Assembly (NCBI GenBank): GCA_029852735.1
Contig: CM056820.1
Span: forward strand, 20,157,463 to 20,221,462
Length of the DNA: 64,000 nt
From: Persea americana
Taxonomy: Eukaryota > Streptophyta > Magnoliopsida > Laurales > Lauraceae
Reading direction: 5' to 3'
Shown here: positions 36,103 through 46,964 of the stretch, piece after piece
Position numbering within the stretch: position 1 is the stretch's first letter
How the letters are laid out: the number at the start of each line of letters is the position of its first letter
Notes under the pieces: model-generated
Database searches by the model: none
Told to the model about the DNA's origin: nothing
What the model saw: the letters and a program-made list of their open reading frames with translations, nothing else
Translations under genes and position numbers: made by a program

Positions 36103-36469
36103 AGACTTCCTACAACGGGTCAGAGCGACGCCTGCATGGACAAGGCCTATTCCTAGGTACTTGCTTGTCAAACCCACCCCTTTTTGAGTTTTCATCCCTA
36201 TGTTGAAATTTCTAAAAACCCAAAACAATGTTTACTTTCAATGATTCATTGTTCGAAAAAACAAAAGTCAAACCCAAAATCCAAGTTTAGGAGCCTTTTC
36301 CCTAACTTGACCAAAACTTTCCATCCTTGAACCCAAAAATTCATGGTTTGAAACAAAAATTAGAACTCAAGAATTCCCACCCTAGTCCACCCCGACTTTT
36401 ACCATCAAAAATGGTTTTGAGTCAAAATTTACGACCCTCGTGTCTTTAAACAAAAATGGTTTTTCAAAA
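36103..36469 (+). other. 3' spacer after integrase, element B
   Basis: Non-coding and matches the reverse complement of 2376-2750 in element A. Nothing further is recognised. Confidence 0.55.
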
Positions 36470-36866
36470 AACCGTGGGGAAGCAACATTTAATCGATACT
36501 CACACAAAACCCAAAAATCAGAAGGATGCGAACCCTATTCGATACTTCCAAAACCTCAAAATCGCAAGAAAGCGACACCTCGTCAATACTTACAAATTTT
36601 CAAAAAAAAATCGTGGAGACACAACATTTCAGTTGATATCCACAACCAAAATTTCAAAACAAAAACAAAGATTCGAGAAAACCTAAATTTTCAAAAATCA
36701 TGGGGAGGCGACATTCCATCGATACCCACAAAACCAAATTTTTGAGAAAAAAGCGGGGAAGCGACATTCAGTCGATACTTGCACCAAAATCCGCGAGGAG
36801 GCGACATTCCATCGATACTTGGAATACCATTCAGTAGGGAGGCGACTCTTAGTCGATACTTGCACT
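36470..36866 (+). repeat. Tandem array with GGCGACATT...TCGATACTTG units, element B
   Basis: Eight or more degenerate ~45-bp units such as GAGGCGACATTCCATCGATA. Same array as 1866-2375 in element A, in the same place relative to pol. Confidence 0.85.
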
Positions 36867-36869
36867 TTG

Positions 36870-37320
36870 AAAACCAAAAACCCGGCTTTCATGCCAAAAA
36901 CCAAAAATCTGGCTTCCACGCCAACAAAACAAAACCTGGCTTTCATGCCAAAAATTAAAAATCTAGCTTCTATGCCAACAAAACAAAACTTGGTTTTCAA
37001 AAAAAAAAAAAAATCGGCTCTCATGCCAAAAACCGGCTTTAATGCCGCAAACAAAATTTGGCCTCATGCCACAAACAAAATTTTGGCTCCCATGCCACAA
37101 AATTTTGGCTCTCATGCCACAAAACCAAAACTTGGCTTTCGCACCACAAAAATCGGTTCTTATGCCAAAAACCAGCTTCCATGCCACAAACAAAATTGTG
37201 GCTCCTATGCCACCAAAATTCGGCTTTCATGCCATTCAAAATTCGGCTTTCAAGTCATAAAAAAACCTGGCTTTTTGCCACAAAATCTAGTTTTCATGCC
37301 CAAAACAAACCTTTGACAAA
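36870..37320 (+). repeat. Minisatellite of GGCTTTCATGCCA units, element B
   Basis: About eighteen degenerate copies of GGCTTTCATGCCAAAAACC at 20-35-bp spacing, with homopolymer-A runs. Reverse-complement equivalent of 1380-1862. Confidence 0.85.
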
Positions 37321-38871
37321 AGATTTTCACAAAATGACAACCTTTTGATCAAATTCTCAAACAAACATTCCCATCCAACTTTTACTTACTTTCATAAAAA
37401 AAAAAAAAGAATTTAAGTGAAACGAGGGAATACAAAAAAATGGGTGCCAAAAAAATGTTTATACATGGAGGTACCAAAAGAAAAGAAGAAAAAGTTTGTT
37501 ACAAATCAGGAGGCTAGTCCAACATGGTCTTCAGCCAAAGACTTAGCTCCTTAAGCAAACTCTTGGCCTTAACCTCCAAAGCTTCCAGGCCGCGTTTCTT
37601 CAGGATTTTCCCATAAAATGCGGTAGGCCGTCGCGATCCATCTTCAGCACGAGGAAGCTCTTCCCAGAGAATTTGTCATTGTTCATATTCCTGAGTCTTC
37701 CTCCAGAGATTGCTTTCAACCTCCTCAACTTGGCAAATGAGAATCCTCTCTCTATCACGAGCCTTCAAAGTAGCAGCCTGTCGCGCCCCCGAACCCGGAT
37801 CCCTGCAACGGTCCGACCTCGGGGACGCGAATTGGGAAGTAAGTGATAAATATATTTCTCCCCGGGATCCGCGTGTGTGAGGAAGGCAAAGTTTCCAAAC
37901 ACATCCAGATTATTTCGCGGAAGCTTACGTGGCATTGCGACCCGGAGCCCGTGGCCATCGGGTTCCGTGTCGCACTCAACCCGTCAGCATAAAGCTGTCA
38001 TAGCATAATCATACTCAGACTGGAACAAAACATGATATCAAAATATACAGAGCCGACAGTGACAGGCTTATCAATACCCAAGCAAATTCAAGTTATAATT
38101 TAACAAGTGCATTAATTACAATCCCAAAAGAAAAGGCTAACAAAAGCCTTACAAAATAACAAGCTAAGAACAAATACTACCCAGGTGTATAATGTATCTC
38201 CGGAGTCAAGCACGATGTCTGTATGACATCACTGACACAATAACCTGCAAAACTCGTGGCTCTACAGCCATTTGCACACGTACTAGCTCAAGACGAGAAC
38301 CTGCTACCTGAGGCACCAAACACACAAGGTCAGACACGACGGTCTGGCAGGTGATCAATTTAAGCATGATATGAATCATTTAAAATTTATAAGAAACCAT
38401 ATATTGAATTTAAAACAGTTTACAAATCTTAAAACGATGCTTGAACAATATACACTTCAAGAAAACAAAAGTCCACGAACGAGATATGAGGCAAAAGTAG
38501 CATGAGTACATGTGGTCTAGCGTTTAAAACCATTTAATAAATTTTCAAATAGTACATGAACAAAAAGCAAGACAAAGCTAGCATGATTACTAGAAAACAT
38601 CATGATTCGTAAATCCACATTGAGCTCATCCTTTCTCCGTCATACATGATGACAAGAGCAAGCAAAGACAAAACAAGACAGGCGAAATGAAACGAAAGCC
38701 CGAGCCACACAAGGTGGGCGGGAAAACCGGCCGCAGAACCGGAACAAAACAAAATGTGTATAAATACACGACTTATCTGCAGATAGTCCTTATGTTTAAG
38801 GACCCCCTAACTAGTGGATCAGACTGAGAGGGCAGTCTAAGCTCAGTGGTATTCAACGGAATTCATGAATG

Positions 38872-39159
38872 CACAAAACTAATGGAGACTCGCCGTTTGA
38901 GGCCCGTGGTTGACACGCTACGCCCTGTGGTTAAGGGTGCCACCCGGACCAAGTTCTCATATTTGAATGCTCAAAACTAATGGAGACTCGCCGTTTGAGG
39001 CCCGTGGTTGACACGCTACGCCCTGTGGTTAAGGGTGCCACCTGAACCAAGTTCTCATTTTTGAATGCTCAAAACTAATGGAGACTCGCCGTTTGAGGCC
39101 CGTGGTTGACACGCTACACCCCGTGGTTAAGGGTGCCGCCCGGGCCAAGTTCTCACATT
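38872..39159. repeat. 98-bp tandem repeat, three copies, in T3
   Basis: AATGGAGACTCGCCGTTTGA recurs at 38881, 38979 and 39077, exactly 98 bp apart. Copies differ at only a few positions (for example CACCCGGACC, CACCTGAACC, CGCCCGGGCC), so the expansion is young relative to the LTR. Confidence 0.92.
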
Positions 39160-39284
39160 TCCCTCATCGACCACACGGGGTGGACGGTGCACGTAAGACA
39201 AAACAAGGTAGCATAAACTATAAGCATGTCGAAGCACAATAAGTAGTCCCCTTTTTGGGTTCTTAAAACAATTTGAAACAAAGC

Positions 39285-39505
39285 TGATACTTGTAACTCA
39301 AAACAAGTGCAAAACGAGATCCAAGACAAAACCAATGCTTGTAAGTCAAAACAAGTGCAAAACGAGATCCAAGACAAAACCAATGCTTGTAAGTCAAAAC
39401 AAGTGCAAAACGAGATCCAAGACAAAACCAATGCTTGTAAGTCAAAACAAGTACAAAACGAGATCCAAGACAAAACCAATGCTTGTAAGTCAAAACAAGT
39501 ACAAA
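39285..39505. repeat. 48-bp tandem repeat, four copies plus partial units, in T3
   Basis: GTGCAAAACGAGATCCAAGA recurs every 48 bp from 39306 to about 39497. As 48 is a multiple of three and the unit has no stop, it yields a repeated 16-residue reading frame on both strands; this is an artefact. Confidence 0.9.
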
Positions 39506-39744
39506 GTAATATTCTTCACGTCAAGACTAAGTTTTTGAAAACAGACTTTCAAGTATATGCTAAGACCCTTCATTCGATTCTTGTGTAATTGAAACTCAAA
39601 TGTTGGAATTAAAAGCGAATTGGTGTCCCTGAAGCTAAACAACATTTCATGTTTCAATTGCACAACATCAAGCTAAAGACCCCTTAACATATTCTAGTTT
39701 TTTTTTGTCTTTCCCATCGAAAACTCTTCAAAAATCTCCTTCTG

Positions 39745-40010
39745 TACACTCGGCCACCACGCGGCTACCTAGAGGCTAGCCGCTGGTTGGCTGGTCGGCT
39801 AGCCGACCAACTGACCGACCACTGACCGACTGTTCAGGAACAATACTACTTTTCAGTTTTCTGCGCAGGTCGGCCAGCCGCCTACTGACCGACCGCGGGC
39901 TGACCACACCCTGTGCAGAAACTTGGTTGCTGTTATTCTGACCGACACAGGGGCGACTAGCCGAGGGTCAACCGTCGGCTGGCCGACTTATGACAGCCTA
40001 TCTGCGACAG
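39745..40010. repeat. Palindrome array in T3 (GGTCGGCTAGCCGACC units)
   Basis: GC-rich units such as GGTCGGCTAGCCGACC (perfect palindrome), CTGACCGACCACTGACCGAC and GACTAGCCGAGG. It sits 1.36-1.63 kb from the LTR start, the same place as in T1 and T2. Confidence 0.85.
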
Positions 40011-40852
40011 CTTTAATTCCATTCAGATTTCACACCCATTTTACACCATTTCATTCCTTTGTCAAATCCCTGCACATCCCCTGAGCCTCCATGCTCTCCA
40101 AGGGGCCATTTCCATTTAATTTTAACAATCAACACATCCAATCATTTCACAATATACTCCTCCATTCTTTCATCCATTTGTAAAATATTTAGGCAAGATA
40201 AAAGCCACTTCAAGTGAATGAAAACCATTAAAATAAAGCACTAGCATATGCATTTCAAACTAAAACAAAATTTCAAACCATAAGACATCTTTGAAACAAT
40301 ACATTGCCAAAATTGGAATGGAAAACGAACCAAACCATGAAAACTAAAACATTCAAACATTGCATGTATCAAGAAGCTAAGTTGATCACTTGCCTTTGTC
40401 TCTAGCACTCCAAGATTACTCAGAAATCTCACCAATTAGACACAAGCACACCTATGAAACAAAGAGCCCCAAAACATACTCAAAAAGTGGCTCAAAATTA
40501 AGAATCTAGGAAAGAGTTAGAGTTAGAGATTGCATGTTGAAATCAAGGCTCCCTAGGGGCTACCCTACCTCATATAAAGAAATGAAAGGGAGGTCTTACC
40601 TGTAGCATCTCCAACCAGCAAGGAACAGCTCAAACAAGGGGTTGTCCAGCTGCTCCTCACACTAAAATGGGGTCTAGGGAGAGCTTGAAATGTGGGGAAG
40701 ACAATGGCAAAATTGGATTTTCAAATGGTGATGAATCATGGTTGATTTGGTGGAGGGAGAAGCAAGGAAGGAGAGGAATAAGGCTCAGCTGGGAGCCCCT
40801 GCAACTCACTCTCGTTGGGGAAGAGAATGGAGAGAAGAGATGGAAGGTGGGG

Positions 40853-40860
40853 CTTATATA
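40853..40860 (-). promoter_or_regulatory. TATA box of T3
   Basis: Minus-strand TATATAAG followed by CCCCACC, ~515 bp from the LTR start. Confidence 0.65.
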
Positions 40861-43800
40861 AAGTGATAATTATGGGGCCCACAACTTAAAACTCTTCATG
40901 GACTTAGAACTGGGCTTTCCGGGCCTCGGATGAAATCGACGAAGAAGACTAAAATGATCCTTATAAAATCTACTTTTCAAAAAGTACATTTTTGACATGA
41001 TTCTGAAATTTTGAAATTTGGGCTCAGATTTAAATGTAAAAAGACGGTTTTGCCCCTCGGGCTGAAAAACCAATTTTCTGAGTTTCAAATGGGGTAGGTC
41101 TAGCACAAAAGTTGTTAGGGCTAATTTGACCTAACAAAAGGAACCAAAATTATAATTTTTCAAAATCAAGAACAATCCCCAACGCTGACACATACAGCCT
41201 AAGGCATCCCCGGGCTGTCAGACCGGGTCCAACCGCCCTCAAAATTCCCCAAAGCTATAGAAAAATATTATAAACCACGATCTAACTCAATTAAGATCAA
41301 ATCTCACTTAGAGAACTAGCCCACAGCTAAAAACACGCTAATCACGAAAATTAGGGGTCGGGGTCTTACACAGCCCACTTGGCAACGGCTTGTTCTTCCA
41401 ATAACTCAAGGCGTTGTTTGGCCTCAGTGACCTCCCTGTCAAGACGGTGTTGGTCCTATGTCAACTCAATAATAGCCAATTCGGTAACGTTCCTCTCCTA
41501 AACGAGCTGCTTCCGAGTCCGCGAGATCTTATCCAGTTCATATTTGACCTCACTAGAAGGCTTCAAAAAACATCTCGTTGAAGAAATCACCATTTGGAAA
41601 GCTTTTGGTCTCATTCCACTTGTTGCCTAAAGCGATGACTTCATCAACAAAAGCTTTGGCACTTGTAATGTCCAGACCGACCTCTTCGCTATCAGCAAGA
41701 ATGTCCTACACATGCTTAATCATGCCAAAGCCAGCTTCCAAATGGTCAGATGAGAGAGTCTCAACCCATGAGCTCAAGACTCTCTTCAACACCTTCCTCG
41801 CAAACTGACGGGATGGCTCAGATGAAGACTCGCCATGCTCCTTTGGTCGACTACCCGTGTCAGGCACCGTTGGAAGAGTAGTCAAGAAGCTCTTTCCAAT
41901 CGGAGCCGCTGGGAAAGGAATATCAGCATACGGACTCTCCTCTACCTCATCGAAACTAGTAGAAGAAGCCCCTACTCCTGGATAAGCCGCGGGCACCCCC
42001 TGCTCTTACTCTGAAAAAGATAGAGGAACTTCTCCTGTCACTTCACAACCTACCAATGAAAGATGAAAAAGGTATGAATATGATCTTGTCAAAAATCAAA
42101 TATCAAGACTATTATTACATACCTTCTTCGACGACTGGCGGAATGATTTCTGCCTCCATGAGCTCATCCGAAGCATCTTCAAAAGCTGCATCCATGGATG
42201 GCTCGAAGTCGTCAGAATCCTCTGGCAGTCAGCTGGCAAGAAACAAATACATGTCAACAAGTGGCGGTAAAGAAAAAGAAAAAGAAAAAAGAAGTCATAC
42301 CAGGTGGAGATTCTGGATCTACTTCAGAGTCTCTGGGTTCTTTCTCAGATGCCACGATCGAATCTGTCACCGCCTCGTCGACCGGAACCTCAAGCATCAT
42401 CAAATCATCATCTTCTGCCAAAAGAAATAAAGCAGTGGATCAAAACAAAGGCCTCATAAAAAAAAGAGCGGAAAAAAAGAGAAGACGGATCATACCATCA
42501 CTACCGATCTTTTCTCCTCGGCTCCTCTTCTCTGGAGGCTCATCATCATCCCCTAATGCTTCCTCAGCCATGGTGGAAGGGACTTCCAGATCAGGAGATT
42601 TTTCATGCCGTCTCTCACTTCGGTGCTGTCCTCTTCTCGTCTTACTTCCATGGGACGAAGTACCCGCCCCACCATTAAAATCGGGCCTCTCGCCAGAGTC
42701 CTCACTAGATGGTTTGCTCTTGCCAGTAGACATCATGGAAGCCTTTGCTCGCTCTGCTTGTATCCAAGCAGCGACCTCAGCCTCCTCCTCTGCGAGCTGT
42801 TCCAAGACCTCACTAGATATCTCTTGTGCAGCTCCTGATCTGATGACGTCCTGATCCTTCAGAAAGCCTATTTCATGATTTTCACCTGAAAGGAAAGCCA
42901 AAACTTCCTCTCAGCGGATGCCATCTGATTTCCCAAGGCCCTTCCCAGAAGACTGCTTTACATCAAGCTCTTTCTTGGAAAGTCCCCGGTACACTGAAAA
43001 GCTCTCCACAAACCACCTCGTTAAGCCTGCAGCCCGGAAAGTGGGCAACTCAGGATAGGAAATCATGGCAGTAGTGTCTTCCACACTATAAAACGCCCAT
43101 GCATTTCTCCCGTCTTGCAGACCTCCAAAACGCTTCACCTTACTCGAAGGCGCTCCAACAACGCCTTGGGAGAAGCCCAACTGCATGGCAAAACACGAGG
43201 GAACATACGGCCGAATGTCGACGAAAAGATGTCTACGGTACACCATCGTGCCGACACGTACGTTGAAAAGCCATGCTTTCTCTGCATTTGTTAAAGAATA
43301 GTGTCTCCCCGACCCTGCCCTGGTCGAATCATGGGAGACACCAAAATAAAAGCCTTCTTCCACAAGCCCGAAGAAAGCTTCAGTAAAGACTGCCGCATCT
43401 CGACGTCCCAGAATCGTCGGATCCTCAAACGGGCAAATAAGAGAGATTCGGAAACAGGTTTTCCTCTAGCCAACCAAATCATAAACAGGTCATTGTCTTG
43501 TGCAGCGCCCAATCGATGGAAACTGGGACAGTGGTATACATACCACGAATAGAAAATACGGGCTGAAAATACCATATTCATGGGAAGCCCAAGCCGAACT
43601 AGGGAAGCAGCAGCTTGCAGTTCGGTGCATAAATAGGAGTAAAGTGCAGGCACCAAAGCAAACCGCTCTCCAAACGCCATCTGACAAGCCGGAAAAATGT
43701 AGTGCGGCCTGATGTGCGTGCCATCTCCTCCATCAAAAATAGCCTCACCCAGCCAATAAGTGAGGTAAACAGCGAGATCTCTCCACAGCGCAATGTCAGA

Positions 43801-45119
43801 ATGAATGGCGTCTGTGCTTGCGAAGAGCTCCTTCAAATTTTCTGGCATGGCGAGATCTTCTTCGAATCCGGGTTCTTAGCCCTGGCTTCCTGGGTCATAC
43901 TCTCAGAAGACTCCCCGTTGTCAAAGAAGTTGGAAGACAAAAGGCTACCACTCTTCCAACTGCTATACCGGACTTTCGAGCCCTCCTTCTCGTTCAAAAA
44001 GTCGTAGAAGGCGATGAGCTGAAAATACAAAAGCCTGAACTCCTCATACTATTCCTCAAGGACACTATTGATAGGCATGAACTCCTCATAGAGTTTGTTG
44101 AGGATAGGCAGCCCAATGATGGCGCTCAGTTCCTTTAAAGAAAAACCAATCTCACCATTCGTGACAACGAAGGTGTTGGTTTGTGGAAGGAACGACTCCA
44201 ACATGGCCATGAAGGCCTCATTGGAGAAAACCACGGTTTGCCGAAAAGCGAGGACCGCATCAAAAATCTCGGCCTCCTTCAGAATGGCACCGCCAACCTG
44301 CAGGATGTGATCAATCCATGACTCCCAGCTCGAGTCAGCACTGAAACGGTCGCGAAGTCGAAAAGGCTTCAGCTAATTGCTGCCATGGCCCTTGAAAATG
44401 CCAAGGCCCATCGGTCTCAAATCGACCGAAGGATGGTCTGAACCTTGGTAGCCGCTAACCGGCATTAAAATGTCCATACGGGCAGGCGACTTCCCTGCAA
44501 AACCAGAAGGGCCGCCAATAAAAACCTCGGTCTTGATCACGTTTGTCCTCTTCACCCAGCTTGGAGGATCTTCCCTCTTCGAGCATGTGGAGGAAAGGCT
44601 CATGATCGAGATAGTCCGATCGAAGGTCGACCGGGTAGAAACAGTTCTCTTCTCCCCATCAACTATGTAAGAGAACTGAAAACATCTCCTTTGGTATGTT
44701 GAATCATCAGGGACTTCATCGCCAAAGAAGAAGGTAGGCTTGGGCACAATCCTCTGATCGTCCGTGACCCAAGGACGGTTGCTTACCATGATTTTATAAA
44801 ACTCCTCATCCTTGAGGGCGATCAAACGTTGCCTCATCTCTTCTCGGTTGAGCGAGTCACACTCTTCCAAATTCCTTTCAACATACCGGACCTCCTCCCA
44901 GGCTTGCTGTACGTCCACGTTAGAAGATCTGGTAGAACGGCGAGGCTCATCAGTGACAGGCTCCTTACCCTTGTTTGTTCTGGAGGAACTACCTGCAAAG
45001 GATGGAAAGAGAGAAAATCAATCATCAAAATGACAGAGTTTTGCTAAAAAAAATTCTAGCAAAATTTTGGCATGGTTCCTGGGCAATTCCAAAGAAAAGG
45101 GAAACACCCCAAAAGAAAT

Positions 45120-45275
45120 GGGAGCTTGAAGATGGGCTCAACATCGCTGCAAGCTCATAATCAATGGAAAATTCTTGAAGAAGGCTTGAACTCAAACATT
45201 GCTGCGAGATCAAACCAAATCTTCTCAAATATCCACAAGATTGGAAAAGGGCTCAACATTGCTGCGAGCTCCAAA
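45120..45275. repeat. Three GGGCTCAACATTGCTGCGAG units in intron 1
   Basis: Copies at about 45131, 45188 and 45251 of a motif close to the core of the leader repeats of element A (GGCTCAAACATTTCTGCGAG), spaced by 55-65 bp. Confidence 0.65.
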
Positions 45276-45299
45276 TCCTAAGACTTGCAAAAGATTTCC

Positions 45300-45720
45300 A
45301 GGTGTGCACTATCATATTTCCAATTCCATTTTCTAAAAAAAAACGCATAGAAGGAAAGTTGTCATGCATGCGTGTCTCGAAATCCGGGAAAGAAAGAAAA
45401 AAGAGAGAAGAAAAGAATCTCTTTCAAAAACAAACAAAAAAAAAAAGAAAAAGAAAAAAGAGGGCAGGCCACGTGGCCGTACGGTCTTGTCCATACGGTC
45501 ACACAAAAAAAAAGAGAGAAAAGAAAAAAAAAGAAAAAAAGAAAAAAAACATGGTAAAAAAAGAAAGAAGAGAAACCGTGAAAGAAAAAAAAAGAAAAAA
45601 ACGTGTGTAAAAAAAACGAGAAAAAGAATGCACGTGAAAGAAAAAAAAAAGAAAGGGAAAGAAAAAGAAAAGAAAAGGAAAGAAAGAAAACCTTTGCCTA
45701 CTTTTACATTGAGTTTCTTA
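45300..45720. repeat. Purine-rich low-complexity tract in intron 1 of the antisense gene
   Basis: (GAAA)n/(AAAAG)n sequence on the plus strand. Long Lys/Glu-rich open frames here (for example 45364-45741) are compositional and not supported as genes. In the antisense transcript it is a long polypyrimidine stretch inside intron 1. Confidence 0.7.
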
Positions 45721-45872
45721 AGGAAAAAGAAACTTACTTGAAGCCATTGATGGAGAAGAAGAAGAAAAAGCTTGAAAATCCTTGAAGATGAAGAAGAATT
45801 CTTGATCTTGGAGCACTCTTGAAGATCTTTGCAAAAAGAGAGCAATGGAAACAAGAGATCCAACCTCCTTGG

Positions 45873-45879
45873 TTTTATA
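45873..45879 (-). promoter_or_regulatory. TATA box of the antisense gene
   Basis: The minus strand reads TATAAAA in TTTTTTCTATAAAACC, ~130 bp upstream of the predicted ATG (45747). This would give a ~100-nt 5' UTR and suggests a promoter independent of the LTR. Confidence 0.55.
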
Positions 45880-46495
45880 GAAAAAAGCAAACCAAAGGAG
45901 GAAAGACAGAGAAAAGAAAGGAGGTAAGTGATAAAAATTAGCGAACTTTCTAAAAAGAGGAGAAATTTGATATATTCTCTCCTAAAGAAAAGATTCTTCA
46001 AGAAATTCTCTCCAAAAAGAGAGGGAATGTGAGAAACTTTCTCCCAAAGAAAGATATTTTGAGAAAATCTCTCCCAAAATCAAGGAAACTTGAGAGATTC
46101 TCTCTAAGTAAGAATATTTTTAGATATTCTCTACCAAAAGAGATATTTTTAGATATTCTTTACAAAAATGACACCACATGAGATCTAAGCCATCTTTAAA
46201 GCTTAAGGTCCCATGGGCTAGCCACATGAGCCACGTTTGACCACCTAGGCACTAAAAGTGATTTTTAGTCAAAATTCCTCTTACCAAGAGCATACAAAAA
46301 TGGTTTCATGCCTCTTTTGAGTTGATTGGACCATACCAAAAAAAAATCCACGCCTCATGAGTTTCCAAAGATCCAAACCATCCCACCTCATGAACCAAAT
46401 TGAGCCAAAACCTTGAAATTGATATTCCACAAAAACCCAAACTACTCCAATGGACCCAAAATTGTCCCAAGGAGTGACCAAAAACCAAACCATGG
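45880..46495. other. Non-coding stretch upstream of the antisense gene, element B
   Basis: A/T-rich. 45960-46170 contains degenerate repeats of GAGAAAxTxTCTCCCAAAG type. No gene is supported. Confidence 0.5.
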
Positions 46496-46730
46496 TCCCC
46501 TGACTTGCCACATATAGCTTGTTGGGTCACAAGGTCAGAACCAAAAAGCAAATCCCGGTACCCTAACTTGCCACATACAGCTTGTTAGGTTATAAGACTA
46601 AAATCAAAATTCAAAACTCGACCCGCTAACCTGCCACGTACAGCTTGATAGGTTACAAGGTCAAAAACCAAAAACCTTCTTGACCGCCTGATGCGCCACT
46701 CAAAGCCTTTAGGTTCACAAGGTCAAAAAG
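46496..46730 (+). repeat. ~62-bp tandem repeat, four units, before the 3' LTR of element B
   Basis: Units start at about 46500, 46562, 46625 and 46682. The first three share TTGCCACATAxAGCTTG(T/A)TxGGT followed by (A)CAAGGTCA. The fourth is diverged (GCCACTCAAAGCCTTTAGGT). Non-coding. Confidence 0.8.
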
Positions 46731-46952
46731 AAAATCCAAACCCCAAAAACCCAATCCAAATGTCATTTTCAAAATTTTGCCTTGAGATGGTACGTGATCT
46801 CTCTCACTGCCATAAAATCCCCTTGGAAACTCAAAAGGCTACTCTATCAAGAGAAAAATGCTCAAAGACTCTTGGTCAAGTCAAAAGTTCTCCTTCAAAG
46901 TTTTCTTTGAGGCACATCGACTGCAAAAGCTACGCGATTCGTCGTTGTACCT

Positions 46953-46964
46953 CGAGAGGGCATT
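46953..46964 (+). other. Polypurine stretch before the 3' LTR of element B
   Basis: GAGAGGG followed by CATT immediately before TGTTGACACC, which is where plus-strand priming is expected. Confidence 0.55.

Larger units (their letters stand above)
37779..41370 (-). mobile_element. T3: T-type solo LTR (3,592 bp) with 5-bp target duplication
   Basis: The minus strand starts TGTAAGACCCCGACCCC (41370) and ends GGGGGCGCGACA (37779). CAGCC flanks both sides (37774-37778, 41371-41375), and the flanks join into uninterrupted antisense-gene coiled-coil sequence. No coding frame. It is longer than T2 because of two internal tandem arrays. TATATAAG is on the minus strand at 40853-40860. Confidence 0.92.
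37514..45747 (-). pseudogene. Antisense multi-exon gene with plant mobile domain and coiled coil, element B
   Basis: A gene on the strand opposite to element B, between integrase and the 3' LTR. Predicted exons, read from the splice signals: 45747-45738 (ATGGCTTCAA, donor GTAAGT); 44992-42496 (acceptor TTTGCAG, donor GTATGA); 42414-42301 (acceptor TTTTGGCAG, donor GTATGA); 42221-42123 (acceptor TTGCCAG, donor GTATGT); and 42049 to the stop TAG at 37516-37514, interrupted by T3. Phases agree across all four introns. The product would be about 1,200 residues. It has an N-terminal Ser-rich/basic start, then GEIGFSLKELSAIIGLPIL and, at 43848-43291, IRPHYIFPACQMAFGERFAL, which is typical of the plant mobile domain (aminotransferase-like). 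A charged linker and a C-terminal coiled coil follow. Broken by TAG near 44372, 44048 and 43833 (with frame changes near 43860 and 43350), TGA near 42902 and a TAA near 42004. Such domains are known in plant retroelements and MULEs; function unknown. Confidence 0.8.

Noticed and set aside
39307..39588. Apparent repeat protein with 16-residue QNEIQDKTNACKSK units
   Set aside because: A 48-bp tandem repeat without stops is open in several frames by chance; it is inside a solo LTR.
45333..46001. Phe/Leu/Ser-rich (minus) and Lys/Glu-rich (plus) frames
   Set aside because: Caused by the GAAA-rich low-complexity sequence, which I place in intron 1 and the promoter area of the antisense gene.
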